NCBI GenBank assembly: GCA_017452545.1
Contig: JAFTME010000023.1
Coordinates: 1 to 49,200 of the forward strand
DNA: 49,200 bases
Direction: 5' to 3'
DNA from: Clostridia bacterium
GTDB taxonomy: Bacteria > Bacillota > Clostridia > Oscillospirales > CAG-272
A program made the position numbers and the translations under genes. The notes beneath the pieces are model-generated. The model worked only from the letters and a program-made list of their open reading frames with translations, had not been told where the DNA came from and did no database searches. Each line of letters opens with the position of its first letter. The stretch's first letter is position 1. Shown here one piece after another: positions 40,410-49,200 of the stretch.

Positions 40410-40694
40410 ATGACACTCAAGCCCCTCGCAGACAGAGTTGTAGTAAAAATGGTCGAGGCAGAGGAAAAGACGCAGTCGGGTATTTTTCTGACCGCAGCTG
40501 CACAGGAGAAGCCCCAGGTAGCAGAGGTCGTAGCCGTCGGTCCCGGCGGTATCGTTGACGGCCACGAGGTTGAAATGGTCGTTCAGGTTGGCATGAAGGT
40601 GATCACCGCGAAGTACGCAGGCACCGAGGTCAAGGCAAACGGCACCGAGTACAGCATCGTTCGTCAGAGCGATATTCTCGCGATCGTTGAATAA
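40410..40694 (+). CDS. groES: Co-chaperonin GroES
   Basis: The 94-residue protein starts at the ATG at 40410 (MTLKPLADRVVVKMVEAEE) after GAAGGAGG. It shows the Cpn10 signature LKPLADRVVVK, the mobile loop EEKTQSGIFLTAAAQEKP and the VGPGGIVDGHEV turn. It caps GroEL. Regulated through the CIRCE element. groEL follows 43 bp downstream. Confidence 0.98.
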   Translation: MTLKPLADRVVVKMVEAEEKTQSGIFLTAAAQEKPQVAEVVAVGPGGIVDGHEVEMVVQVGMKVITAKYAGTEVKANGTEYSIVRQSDILAIVE

Positions 40695-40722
40695 GCTTTA
40701 CCGCATTCCACTATATGATTAA

Positions 40723-42372
<1,650 letters not shown>

Positions 42373-42388
42373 TATAACGCTTGTTGAG

Positions 42389-42450
42389 GCGGGGGAAAAC
42401 TTTTTTCTAAAAAAGTTTTCCCCCGCGCCCCTTTTCAAAAAATTTTGGGG
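42389..42450 (+). repeat. Dispersed 3' hairpin element, copy B, after groEL
   Basis: An 18-bp perfect stem (GCGGGGGAAAACTTTTTT at 42389-42406 with its complement at 42409-42426) is followed by GCCCCTTTTCAAAAAATTTT and GGGG. It starts 16 bp after the groEL stop in the sense orientation. The tail matches copy A (22622-22684, minus) and copy C (48369-48445). It should also terminate or protect the groESL mRNA. Confidence 0.7.
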
Positions 42451-42456
42451 AAAGAA

Positions 42457-42487
42457 ATGCTTACTGCCAAGCGTAAGCATTTTTTTG
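42457..42487 (+). terminator. Second terminator after groEL
   Basis: ATGCTTAC (42457-42464) and GTAAGCAT (42473-42480) form a perfect 8-bp stem followed by a T-run to 42486. Confidence 0.88.
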
Positions 42488-42516
42488 TTGCCAAATACGA
42501 TGCGACATGATATAAT
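42488..42516 (+). promoter_or_regulatory. Promoter for the gene at 42570
   Basis: TTGCCA (42488-42493), a 17-nt spacer and TATAAT (42511-42516), adjoining the groEL terminator. Confidence 0.72.
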
Positions 42517-42569
42517 ATACTTGATAATGCTTACGTTCTCCCTATGCAGTTATGAAAGGAGAGTTTTAT

Positions 42570-42944
42570 ATGAATAGCGACCAAAACAATCTCTCAATAT
42601 TTATCGAGCCGAAGCCTCCAAAAATCAATACATTTTCGGCATTGTCAATGGCATTCGGAATCGCAGCGATATCCATTTATTTGCTCACATTATTTCTTAC
42701 TGCTATTTCGTTTGTATGGATTTTTTTCTTTTTCGATCTGTTTAGTTTTATATGCTCGAGTATCTGTTCAATTTTGGCCCTATACTTTTACCGCCGCGCG
42801 CGTGCTCAAAATCAGAAAAATAACATGGCCACTTGCGGATTGGTCTGCGGAATTCTTTCCCTTTCGCTTTGGTTGCTTACAATCTTATCCTTTGCTTGGT
42901 TTATTATCTTGCTGATGATCTCCGGCTCGGCAGCAAGCGCCTGA
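42570..42944 (+). CDS. Small DUF4190-like membrane protein
   Basis: The 124-residue protein starts at the ATG at 42570 (MNSDQNNLSIFIEPKPPKI) after AAAGGAGA. It has three hydrophobic stretches: one near residues 24-50, one immediately after it (WIFFFFDLFSFICSSICSIL) and one near the end (TCGLVCGILSLSLWLLTIL). A small basic loop (FYRRARAQNQKNN) precedes the last. The ALSMAFGI...GLVCGILSL pattern is that of DUF4190 proteins. It is more AT-rich than its surroundings. The N-terminal MNSDQNN and the overall plan resemble the start of the next protein (MDQNNQFNQ), suggesting paralogous N-terminal domains. Confidence 0.72.
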   Translation: MNSDQNNLSIFIEPKPPKINTFSALSMAFGIAAISIYLLTLFLTAISFVWIFFFFDLFSFICSSICSILALYFYRRARAQNQKNNMATCGLVCGILSLSLWLLTILSFAWFIILLMISGSAASA

Positions 42945-43031
42945 ACGATGCTGTGATTTAAAACCATCGTATTTTATTGCTACCGTTTTCCATGACTACT
43001 GTGCGGGTGCGCGTACCATTATTTTGCCGTA

Positions 43032-43060
43032 TTGACAATCCGGTGAAAGTATGATACAAT
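43032..43060 (+). promoter_or_regulatory. Promoter for the gene at 43104
   Basis: TTGACA (43032-43037), a 17-nt spacer and TACAAT (43055-43060), 43 bp before the start codon. Confidence 0.85.
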
Positions 43061-43103
43061 AATGCTATAAGCCCCCCGAACCACAAAGAAAGGAATCTCT
43101 ATT

Positions 43104-44663
43104 ATGGATCAGAACAATCAATTCAATCAAGAGCAAGAAACGCAAAGCAGCTCGACCGACACGTTTTACCAGAGCGGCTTTTCTTCGGATTTTACGCCAC
43201 CCCCTCCCGTTAAGACGAGCAACGGGTATGCGATCGCATCCTTGATTTTGGGTATCGTTTCCATCGTGCTTTGTTGCTGCTGCCCGCCTGCGATCATTAT
43301 CACGGCGGCTCTTGCCATCATTTTTGCCGTGCTTTCCCGTCAGGGCGGCCGTATGAACGGTCAGGCGATCGGCGGTATGATCTGCGGCATTGCTTCTTTG
43401 GTTTTATCTTTGATCGTGGTGCTCTTCTACGTTCTCAGCTTCGCAGGCATGACCGAGGAGGAGCGCGATATGTTCTACGAGGAATTCTACAACGAGTTCG
43501 AGAGCTTCTACGAGGAGCAGGAGGGCGGCGTTGGTATTTCTCCCGACGGTGACATCGGCATCTCGCCCGGCGGTTCGGACACGACCCCTGAGGACGATAA
43601 GCTGCCCACCGGCGACAGCACCGAGGAAGCCCAGAAAAATGCAGAGGAAGCAGCTGCAGCAGCAGCTGCTTCTCCCGTTATTGAAAAGATCAAGGCGCTC
43701 AAGAGCTGGCCCGAGGTCACCAAGAGCAACTACGAATCGCTGAAAAAGCAATACGAGGAGACCGTTGCGGCATATGATCTTTTAGACAAGCAAGCCAAAA
43801 CGCTGATCAGCACGAACGACAAAAAGGCAATGACCGATGCAAAATCCGCGCTCAAGGCATACGAAACCGCGCTCAAGGAGCAGGCTGCCGAGCAGGAGCA
43901 TCTGGATAAGCTTTCCATGAACAGCATCGTATACGCGACTGTGGACATTGATGGCGAGATTGACGACATTGTGGAGGAAAAATCCTCGCCCTTGACGCTG
44001 ACACGCGAGCAGGCTCTGGCTTGGGAGCGCGATGCGGAGATGCAGGCCATCGGTGCGGGGCTTGTCGGCGGTCAGGACAGATTTTCGATCAGCGGCGGCG
44101 CTGAAACTGAGGTCAGCTTTTACTTTGCCTACGACGACGAGTATCTGTACATCACCGAAAAGAGATGTGATCTGAACTGGCTGTTCACCACCACCGATTT
44201 CCGCAAGCCCTATGCGGGCGACGGTTCGCTTTTGTGGTTTGTACGCGCAAGCACCTACACCACCGAGCCGATCTGCGGTATTCAATGGAACGCGGGCACC
44301 AAATCCTCCGTGTATCAGTCCAACCCCCGCCCCGGCACCAACGTACCCGTGTTCGGTCTGTTCAGCGGGGACAACCAGCTGGCAGCAGTAAAGATGGGCC
44401 CCGATGCATGGGAGCGTGCGATCTCGTGGGATGAGTCCACCTTCTACTACGTGCTGGAGGTCAAGATCCCGTTTGAGGATCTGGGCTTCAGTGCAGAGGA
44501 CATTGAGTCGGACAAGATCGCTGCGACCTTCTGCACGGTAGATATTGTCAACGAGAATTTTGACGGCAACGCCAACAAGCTGTGGTACGGCATGGGCTAT
44601 CAGATGCAATACCCCGGCGTCAACAACTGGAAGTGGTGCTATCCGCTCATCGCAGTTCAATAA
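43104..44663 (+). CDS. DUF4190-type membrane protein with helical stalk and extracytoplasmic sugar-binding-like domain
   Basis: The 519-residue protein starts at the ATG at 43104 after AAAGGA. A Gln/Asn/Ser-rich N-terminus leads to two membrane helices (about residues 42-78, with four consecutive Cys, and 88-114) in the DUF4190 pattern. An acidic Gly-rich segment, an Ala-rich helix (QKNAEEAAAAAAASPVIEKI) and a coiled helical stalk (about 170-260) follow. Residues about 265-519 are beta-rich with many aromatics (VSFYFAYDDEYLYITEKRC, STFYYVLEVKIPFEDLGFS), resembling CBM9/DOMON-like sugar- or heme-binding sandwiches. A surface binding protein is a reasonable guess; no enzymatic motif is visible. 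It has its own promoter and terminator. Confidence 0.78.
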   Translation: MDQNNQFNQEQETQSSSTDTFYQSGFSSDFTPPPPVKTSNGYAIASLILGIVSIVLCCCCPPAIIITAALAIIFAVLSRQGGRMNGQAIGGMICGIASLVLSLIVVLFYVLSFAGMTEEERDMFYEEFYNEFESFYEEQEGGVGISPDGDIGISPGGSDTTPEDDKLPTGDSTEEAQKNAEEAAAAAAASPVIEKIKALKSWPEVTKSNYESLKKQYEETVAAYDLLDKQAKTLISTNDKKAMTDAKSALKAYETALKEQAAEQEHLDKLSMNSIVYATVDIDGEIDDIVEEKSSPLTLTREQALAWERDAEMQAIGAGLVGGQDRFSISGGAETEVSFYFAYDDEYLYITEKRCDLNWLFTTTDFRKPYAGDGSLLWFVRASTYTTEPICGIQWNAGTKSSVYQSNPRPGTNVPVFGLFSGDNQLAAVKMGPDAWERAISWDESTFYYVLEVKIPFEDLGFSAEDIESDKIAATFCTVDIVNENFDGNANKLWYGMGYQMQYPGVNNWKWCYPLIAVQ

Positions 44664-44673
44664 AAATAACAGT

Positions 44674-44705
44674 GAGCACCGCTGCGCGCAGCGGTGCTCT
44701 TTTTC
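44674..44705 (+). terminator. Terminator after the gene at 43104
   Basis: GAGCACCGCTGC (44674-44685) pairs with GCAGCGGTGCTC (44688-44699) and is followed by TTTTT. Confidence 0.92.
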
Positions 44706-44751
44706 GTTTTTCCGTACGGTAAAAATTTTCAGCAAACGCAGCCGTTCTCTC

Positions 44752-44780
44752 TTGCATATCGGGGCAATTTATGATACAAT
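44752..44780 (+). promoter_or_regulatory. Promoter for the PlsC-zinc-ribbon gene
   Basis: TTGCAT (44752-44757), a 17-nt spacer and TACAAT (44775-44780), 31 bp before the start codon. Confidence 0.75.
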
Positions 44781-44811
44781 GTATTCATAAAGTTTACATT
44801 TCGGAGGTCGT

Positions 44812-46113
44812 ATGAAGATCAAGGTCAAGCAAGCAAGCTACGATGAGGTCATGGCAAGGACGCCCGGAAAAGCCAAAAAGCCGAAAAAACCGAATATACT
44901 CTTTCGCACGCTGCTCAAGGTCGCATCGCTGCCCGACCTGATCGCCACCCGTTTTTGCTGTAAGCGGACCGGAATGAAGCAGCTGGGGCGCCGCGAGAGC
45001 GCGCTGTTTCTGATGAACCACTCCAGCTTTATCGATCTGGAGATCGCCGCCTCCATTCTCTATCCCCGCCCGTTCAACATCGTTTGCACGACGGACGGCT
45101 TTGTCGGAAAGAACTGGCTGATGCGACAGCTCGGCTGCATTCCCACCAAAAAATTTGTGTTTGACATTTCGCTCGTTCGCAGCATGATATACGCGGCGCA
45201 CGGGCTGCACAGCTCCATTCTGATGTTCCCCGAGGCGGGCTACTGCCTGGACGGCACCGCCGTCACGCTGCCGCGCAGCCTCGGCAAGTGCATCAAGCTG
45301 CTGGGCATTCCCGTGGTGATGATCCGCACCTACGGTGCCTTTTCCCGTGATCCGCTGTACAACAATCTGCAAAAGCGCCGTGTCAAGGTTTCTGCCGACA
45401 TGACGTATCTGCTCTCCAAGGAGCAGATCGAGCAGATGGATCCCGAGCAGATCAACGACGTGCTTCGGGAGCAGTTCACCTTTGACCATTTCCGTTGGCA
45501 GAAGGAAAACGGTGTGCGCATTTCCGAGCCGTTCCGCGCCGACTGTCTGAACCGCGTGCTCTACCGCTGCCCGCACTGCAACACCGAAGGGCAGACTGAG
45601 GGCAAGGGCACGACACTGACCTGCCACGCCTGCGGTGCGGTCTACGAGCTGGAAGAGACGGGCACGCTGCGGCGCACAGACGGCGGCGAGGGAGCGTTTT
45701 CCTACGTGACCGACTGGTTTGCATGGGAACGCGAGTGTGTGCGTCGCTCGCTGCTGGACGGCAGCTACCGACTGGACGTTGCCGTGGATATTTATATGCT
45801 GATCGACACCAAGTGCCTGTGGCGCGTGGGCGAAGGGCGGTTGCTACACACGACCGACGGATTTACGCTGGACGGCTGCGACGGCAAGCTGCACTACGAG
45901 CAAAAGCCGCTGTCCTCTTACAGTCTGAACTCTGATTTTTACTGGTACGAGCTGGGCGACGTGATCTCGATCGGAGATCACAAGCGGCTGTACTACTGCT
46001 TCCCGCGCGACGCGGGTGACGTTGTTGCCAAAACACGCCTGGCGGCGGAGGAGCTGTATCAGCTGTGCCGACGGGACAAGGCTACCGACGGCAAAGAACA
46101 GGAGGATGATTGA
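44812..46113 (+). CDS. PlsC-type acyltransferase fused to a zinc ribbon and a beta-rich C-terminal domain
   Basis: The 433-residue protein starts at the ATG at 44812 after CGGAGG. Residues about 45-235 are a glycerolphosphate acyltransferase domain with the catalytic NHxxxxD (LMNHSSFIDLEI, H70 and D75) and the substrate motif MFPEAGYC (139-143). It lacks obvious membrane helices, as many PlsC proteins do. A zinc ribbon follows at 253-274 (CPHC and CHAC). A C-terminal beta-rich region (about 295-415: LLHTTDGFTLDGCDGKLHY, YELGDVISIGDHKRLYYCF) could be PH-like. Ordinary PlsC is about 200-250 residues and makes phosphatidic acid, so the extra domains set this protein apart. The next gene begins 3 bp after the stop. 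Confidence 0.87.
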   Translation: MKIKVKQASYDEVMARTPGKAKKPKKPNILFRTLLKVASLPDLIATRFCCKRTGMKQLGRRESALFLMNHSSFIDLEIAASILYPRPFNIVCTTDGFVGKNWLMRQLGCIPTKKFVFDISLVRSMIYAAHGLHSSILMFPEAGYCLDGTAVTLPRSLGKCIKLLGIPVVMIRTYGAFSRDPLYNNLQKRRVKVSADMTYLLSKEQIEQMDPEQINDVLREQFTFDHFRWQKENGVRISEPFRADCLNRVLYRCPHCNTEGQTEGKGTTLTCHACGAVYELEETGTLRRTDGGEGAFSYVTDWFAWERECVRRSLLDGSYRLDVAVDIYMLIDTKCLWRVGEGRLLHTTDGFTLDGCDGKLHYEQKPLSSYSLNSDFYWYELGDVISIGDHKRLYYCFPRDAGDVVAKTRLAAEELYQLCRRDKATDGKEQEDD

Positions 46114-46115
46114 GT

Positions 46116-46655
46116 ATGCTTCGCTGCCCTTACACGGTTGACGTGCGGCACCACTCTACCCGCCTTGCCATTGGCTTTATGGCGCTCTCGGCGCTGCTTC
46201 GTCTGACGTATTATATCGCAAAGCCGCTGCCGCTGCCCGGGATGCTGCTGCACCTCGGGTTGCCTGTGTCGGCTGCTGTGATCTTTATTTTCGCCGTATG
46301 CCTGCGCGGCGACAGCTCCGTGCTGCCGACCGTACCCTCGGTGCTTTTGGGCGTGATCTTCTTTATTTGTAAGGCGACCGCCTTTGCGCCGCTGCATCGC
46401 GCGCTGTGCACCGTGCTCTACATTGCCGTTTTGCTGCTTTATTCGCTGACACTGCTGGGTATCATTCCGACCAAGGTACTGCTCTACCCGTTGTTTTCCC
46501 TGCCGCTGCTTTACCATATTTTCGTTGAGGACACCAAGCTGTATTTTTTTGCGCAGCCGCCGGTTCCTGTGTTTGACTGGTTCCCGGAGCTGTCAGTCCT
46601 CTCAATTATGGCGGCGCTGCTCTGTATTTCGATCGCGCTGGACAAAAGAAAATAG
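46116..46655 (+). CDS. Unrecognised polytopic membrane protein coupled to the PlsC fusion
   Basis: The 179-residue protein starts at the ATG at 46116 (MLRCPYTVDVRHHSTRLAI); AGGAGG lies 10 nt upstream inside the end of the acyltransferase gene. A TTG at 46110 is a weaker alternative. Five or six hydrophobic segments span almost the whole length (for example LAIGFMALSALLRLTYYIA, MLLHLGLPVSAAVIFIFAV, LYIAVLLLYSLTLLGIIP). No family was recognised. The very short gap implies translational coupling, so it may work at the membrane with the acyltransferase. Confidence 0.78.
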   Translation: MLRCPYTVDVRHHSTRLAIGFMALSALLRLTYYIAKPLPLPGMLLHLGLPVSAAVIFIFAVCLRGDSSVLPTVPSVLLGVIFFICKATAFAPLHRALCTVLYIAVLLLYSLTLLGIIPTKVLLYPLFSLPLLYHIFVEDTKLYFFAQPPVPVFDWFPELSVLSIMAALLCISIALDKRK

Positions 46656-46662
46656 CCAAAAG

Positions 46663-46697
46663 GCGGCCGGTCTGCACAGACTTGCCGTCTTTTTGTT
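46663..46697 (+). terminator. Probable terminator after the membrane protein gene
   Basis: An imperfect stem (AAGGCGG with CCGTCTT, inner GGTCTG with CAGACT) is followed by a T-rich run. It contains mismatches, so the call is tentative. Confidence 0.55.
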
Positions 46698-46706
46698 CCA
46701 ATGCTC

Positions 46707-46735
46707 TTGATTTTTATCGGCATTCATGGTATGAT
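46707..46735 (+). promoter_or_regulatory. Promoter for the ROK-SIS gene pair
   Basis: TTGATT (46707-46712), a 17-nt spacer and TATGAT (46730-46735), 31 bp before the ROK start codon. Confidence 0.7.
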
Positions 46736-46766
46736 TTAAGCATCGAATACCACGCGGAGGTGGATA

Positions 46767-47696
46767 ATGAAATTAGGTGTAGATATTGGCGGCACCAAAT
46801 GTGCCGTGGTTTTGGGAAACGACAAGGAGGTCGTGGCAAAGATCCGCTTTGACACGACAGATTGCGAGGGGACGGTCGCCGAGATCCTGCGTGCAGCCAA
46901 GCAGCTGATGGCGCAATCAACGGAAGATGTCACCTCCATCGGCGTCAGCTGCGGCGGCCCTCTGGACAGCACGAGCGGCGTCATTCTCTCGCCCCCCAAT
47001 CTTCCCGGATGGGATGCTGTTCCGATTACGGATATGCTGCAGGACGCTTGCGGCATTCCCGCTTATCTTTGCAACGATGCCAACGCCTGTGCGCTGGCGG
47101 AATGGAAATACGGCGCAGGGCGCGGCTGCCGCAACATGATCTTTTTGACGTTCGGCACGGGGCTTGGCGCAGGACTGATCCTGGACGGCAAGCTGTACGA
47201 GGGCACCAACGGCATGGCGGGTGAGGTCGGTCACATTCGGCTTTCCTCCTTTGGTCCCGTCGGCTACGGCAAGGCAGGCTCGTTTGAGGGCTTTTGCAGC
47301 GGCGCAGGTCTGGCACAGATCGGAAAAATGCTGACGCAGGAGCGCATTCAGCTTGGCAAGAGCGTTGCGCTGCAGCCCGAGGAGATTACCGCCAAGACGC
47401 TCGCCGAGGCTGCAGTGGCGGGTGATGCGATCGCGATCGAGGCGTACCGCATTTGCGGTGAGCAGCTGGGGCGCGGGCTGTCCATTCTCGTGGACGTGCT
47501 CAACCCGGAGCGCATCGTTATCGGAAGCGTATTTGCACGCGCCGAGCAGCTGCTGCGTCCGTCGATGGAGCAGGCGCTGCAAAGGGATGCGTTGGCGCAG
47601 TCCTGCGAGGTTTGCCGCGTTGTTCCTGCGGAGCTTGGCGAGCAGATCGGTGATTATGCGGCGTTGGCGGTTGCCTTCAGCCACGACAACGACTAA
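46767..47696 (+). CDS. ROK-family sugar kinase-like protein lacking the zinc cysteines
   Basis: The 309-residue protein starts at the ATG at 46767 after CGGAGG. It has the ATP-binding DxGGTK (GVDIGGTKCAVVLGN), the catalytic Asp region YLCNDANACALAEW (D104) and FLTFGTGLGAGLILDG. The ROK zinc loop normally contains GxxCxCGxxGCxE after the GH motif; here GEVGHIRL is followed by GPVGYGKAGSFEGFCSG, with the three zinc Cys replaced. There is no DNA-binding domain, so it should be a kinase and not a repressor. Likely substrate is a sugar or amino sugar. It is followed 17 bp later by a SIS isomerase, which suggests a shared sugar-phosphate pathway. Confidence 0.88.
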   Translation: MKLGVDIGGTKCAVVLGNDKEVVAKIRFDTTDCEGTVAEILRAAKQLMAQSTEDVTSIGVSCGGPLDSTSGVILSPPNLPGWDAVPITDMLQDACGIPAYLCNDANACALAEWKYGAGRGCRNMIFLTFGTGLGAGLILDGKLYEGTNGMAGEVGHIRLSSFGPVGYGKAGSFEGFCSGAGLAQIGKMLTQERIQLGKSVALQPEEITAKTLAEAAVAGDAIAIEAYRICGEQLGRGLSILVDVLNPERIVIGSVFARAEQLLRPSMEQALQRDALAQSCEVCRVVPAELGEQIGDYAALAVAFSHDND

Positions 47697-47713
47697 AAAA
47701 AGAGGTAGATACT

Positions 47714-48355
47714 ATGACTTTTGAATACACCATCGACGCGCTGATCGCGTCTTACCCTGCGCTTGCGGCTTGCCGCGAGGACATTGAGGCAGCGAAGGCG
47801 CTGCTGATCGACACGGCGCGCCGCGGCGGCACCGTGCTCGTATGCGGAAACGGCGGCTCGTGCGCCGATGCCGACCATATTGTCGGCGAGCTGATGAAGG
47901 GCTTTTTGTTGAAGCGCCCCATGGACGAGAAAACGGCGGCGGAATTTGATGCGGTACTGGGAGCGGAGGCTGCGGCGCCGTTCAAGCAGCGACTGCAGGG
48001 GGGCATTCGCGCCATTTCCCTGCCCTCGCAATCTGCCGTGCTTTCCGCCTACGCCAACGACGTGGATGCGGCTTACGTTTACGCACAGCTGGTCTACGGC
48101 TACGGCAAGCCGGGCGATCTTCTGATCGGGCTTTCCACCTCGGGCAACTCGGCAAACGTTGTCCATGCGGCTGCGGTTGCGCGCGTGCGCGGACTCTCCA
48201 CGCTGGCGCTGACGGGCGAGCGCGAGAGCAAGCTGTCTGCGATGTGCGATTGCACGGTACGCGTACCCGACACCGAGACCTTCCGCGTGCAGGAGCTGCA
48301 TCTGCCCGTTTATCATTATCTCTGCGCTGCCGTTGAGCACGCGTTGTTTGGATAA
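47714..48355 (+). CDS. SIS-domain protein of the GmhA (sedoheptulose-7-phosphate isomerase) type
   Basis: The 213-residue protein starts at the ATG at 47714 after AGAGG. It has the SIS phosphate-binding motifs VLVCGNGGSCADADHIVGEL and IGLSTSGNSANVV. The GmhA metal ligands appear conserved: His and Glu in DHIVGEL, Gln and His in VQELHLPVYH. GmhA converts sedoheptulose 7-phosphate to heptose 7-phosphate. Since no other heptose genes are near, it may act on another sugar phosphate made by the ROK kinase. An inserted stretch (about residues 70-95, RPMDEKTAAEFDAVLGAEAA) distinguishes it from short GmhA. Confidence 0.85.
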   Translation: MTFEYTIDALIASYPALAACREDIEAAKALLIDTARRGGTVLVCGNGGSCADADHIVGELMKGFLLKRPMDEKTAAEFDAVLGAEAAAPFKQRLQGGIRAISLPSQSAVLSAYANDVDAAYVYAQLVYGYGKPGDLLIGLSTSGNSANVVHAAAVARVRGLSTLALTGERESKLSAMCDCTVRVPDTETFRVQELHLPVYHYLCAAVEHALFG

Positions 48356-48368
48356 CGAAGGGAATGAC

Positions 48369-48445
48369 GGGGGAGAGAGAAACGTTGTGGGAACTTCTTG
48401 CAAGAAGTTCCCACAACCCCATTCAAAAGCCTTTGGAGAATTTAT
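48369..48445 (+). repeat. Dispersed 3' hairpin element, copy C, after the SIS gene
   Basis: A perfect 34-nt palindrome centred at 48400/48401 (GTTGTGGGAACTTCTTG and its complement, 48384-48417) is followed by CCCCATTCAAAAGCCTTTGG. The tail parallels copies A and B. It lies 14 bp after the SIS stop codon in the sense orientation. Confidence 0.6.
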
Positions 48446-48519
48446 AGGTTGAAGTGCAGGCTGTAAAAACATTTCCCTCTTCCCTTCAAAAACAAAAAAG
48501 AAAAAAAGGCAGGAGCTTT

Positions 48520-49197
48520 ATGGCATCTTGGATCGTTCATCTGCGCGTGGCGCAGGCGGTAATGGAGCGCGTGGCAGCGCTATGCCCGCGGGAATTTGTG
48601 GTTGGAAATATTGCACCGGACAGCGGTGTGCCCAATGCGGATTGGAGTGCGTTTTCTCCGAGCAAGGACATCTCTCACTTTTACGTGCGGGATGCACGGG
48701 GCAAGCACGCCATCTCGCCGGAGCTGTTTGCGGAGCGCTATCTGTCGCAGGCACAGCTTTGCCGCTATGATGCGCGGCAGCGATCCTTTTATCTGGGCTA
48801 TTTATGTCATTTGATGACGGACGTTTACTGGACCAACGATATTTTCGCCTGCTCGGTGCGAGCGGATGAGGCGGCTTACCGTGCCGATCCGTCGACAACC
48901 GTTTGGAAATGGAAAAAGGACTGGTATGACCTGGATTTTCTGTATCTGCGTGACCATCCCGACTTCGAGGCGTTTGCGCTATACGCACAGGCAACCGACT
49001 TCGAAAACGTTTACATGGACGAGTTCTCCGCCGATGCCTTTGCGCTGCGTTGCCGCTATATCATCGATTTTTATCACGACGACACGCAGCACGGCGTGCT
49101 CGATCGCGAATACCCCTACCTGACGCGCGAGCGGATGGATGCCTTCGTCCGCGACACGGCTGACCGTGTGATCGACGCGATCGGAGGGAGGGGTTGA
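48520..49197 (+). CDS. Zinc-dependent phospholipase C-family protein
   Basis: The 225-residue protein starts at the ATG at 48520 (MASWIVHLRVAQAVMERVA), with AGGAG upstream. It is complete, with its stop 3 bp before the window end. Family blocks are visible: an N-terminal W-x-x-H (WIVHLRVA), VVGNIAPDSGVPN, DISHFYVR, FYLGYLCHLMTDVYWTNDIF and the acidic C-terminal helix region. These His and Asp residues fit the metal site of the Zn_dep_PLPC family. Clostridial members of this type lack a signal peptide and are of unknown substrate, so toxin-like activity should not be assumed. Confidence 0.85.
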   Translation: MASWIVHLRVAQAVMERVAALCPREFVVGNIAPDSGVPNADWSAFSPSKDISHFYVRDARGKHAISPELFAERYLSQAQLCRYDARQRSFYLGYLCHLMTDVYWTNDIFACSVRADEAAYRADPSTTVWKWKKDWYDLDFLYLRDHPDFEAFALYAQATDFENVYMDEFSADAFALRCRYIIDFYHDDTQHGVLDREYPYLTRERMDAFVRDTADRVIDAIGGRG

Positions 49198-49200
49198 ATC

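Overview
The window looks like a chromosomal segment of an uncultured, GC-rich clostridial Firmicute, probably a gut member of the Oscillospirales/Christensenellales type. This placement is inferred from gene content, not from a marker tree. Supporting evidence: a Thr T-box leader on thrS, a perfect CIRCE operator on groES-groEL, strong AGGAGG ribosome binding sites, sigma-A promoters with 16-18 bp spacers, and the sporulation genes ylbJ, yqfC and yqfD upstream of phoH-ybeY-era-recO. No rRNA, tRNA, prophage or CRISPR array was seen.

Layout. 1-1166: an IS3-family insertion sequence cut by the left window edge, just downstream of alaX. 1192-4636: minus-strand cluster yceD-rpmF, then a trigger-factor-like PPIase lipoprotein overlapping alaX. 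4689-7301: GH78 rhamnosidase. 7364-11412: plus-strand run ltaE, C_GCAxxG_C_C protein, HAD hydrolase, tmcAL, then a small conserved protein with its own promoter and terminator. 11423-15781: two large convergent genes, an unrecognised 633-residue helical-toroid-like protein and a DUF4838 lipoprotein. 15782-19501: a hairpin-rich gap, an O-acetyltransferase, thrS with its T-box, and a divergent methylglyoxal-synthase-like gene. 19710-22617: a DeoR regulator divergent from a phosphodiesterase-LamG lipoprotein. 22701-31772: a nine-gene minus-strand operon-like run (ylbJ-yqfC-yqfD-phoH-ybeY-unknown membrane protein-era-recO-mutS2). 31812-34006: RluA-type pseudouridine synthase and a DUF3810 metallopeptidase-like membrane protein. 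34035-38791: XRE regulator, a 1129-residue membrane protein with Rossmann and RyR-like regions, and a stand-alone RyR-domain protein. 38827-42487: AGCS transporter and groESL. 42488-49200: two DUF4190-like membrane proteins, a PlsC-zinc-ribbon fusion with a membrane partner, a ROK kinase-SIS isomerase pair, and a zinc-dependent phospholipase C-like protein.

Most genes are core housekeeping or carbohydrate-related. The best candidate for an undescribed system is the RyR locus at 35019-38697. A small, canonical RyR-domain protein is encoded 4 bp upstream of a giant membrane-anchored protein that has a nucleotide-binding Rossmann motif, three apparent internal repeats and a degenerate RyR-like C-terminus. 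Other leads: a dispersed 3' hairpin element after groEL, mutS2 and the SIS gene; a structured intergenic region at 15782-16004; a methylglyoxal-synthase homologue with altered catalytic positions; and a PlsC protein fused to a zinc ribbon.
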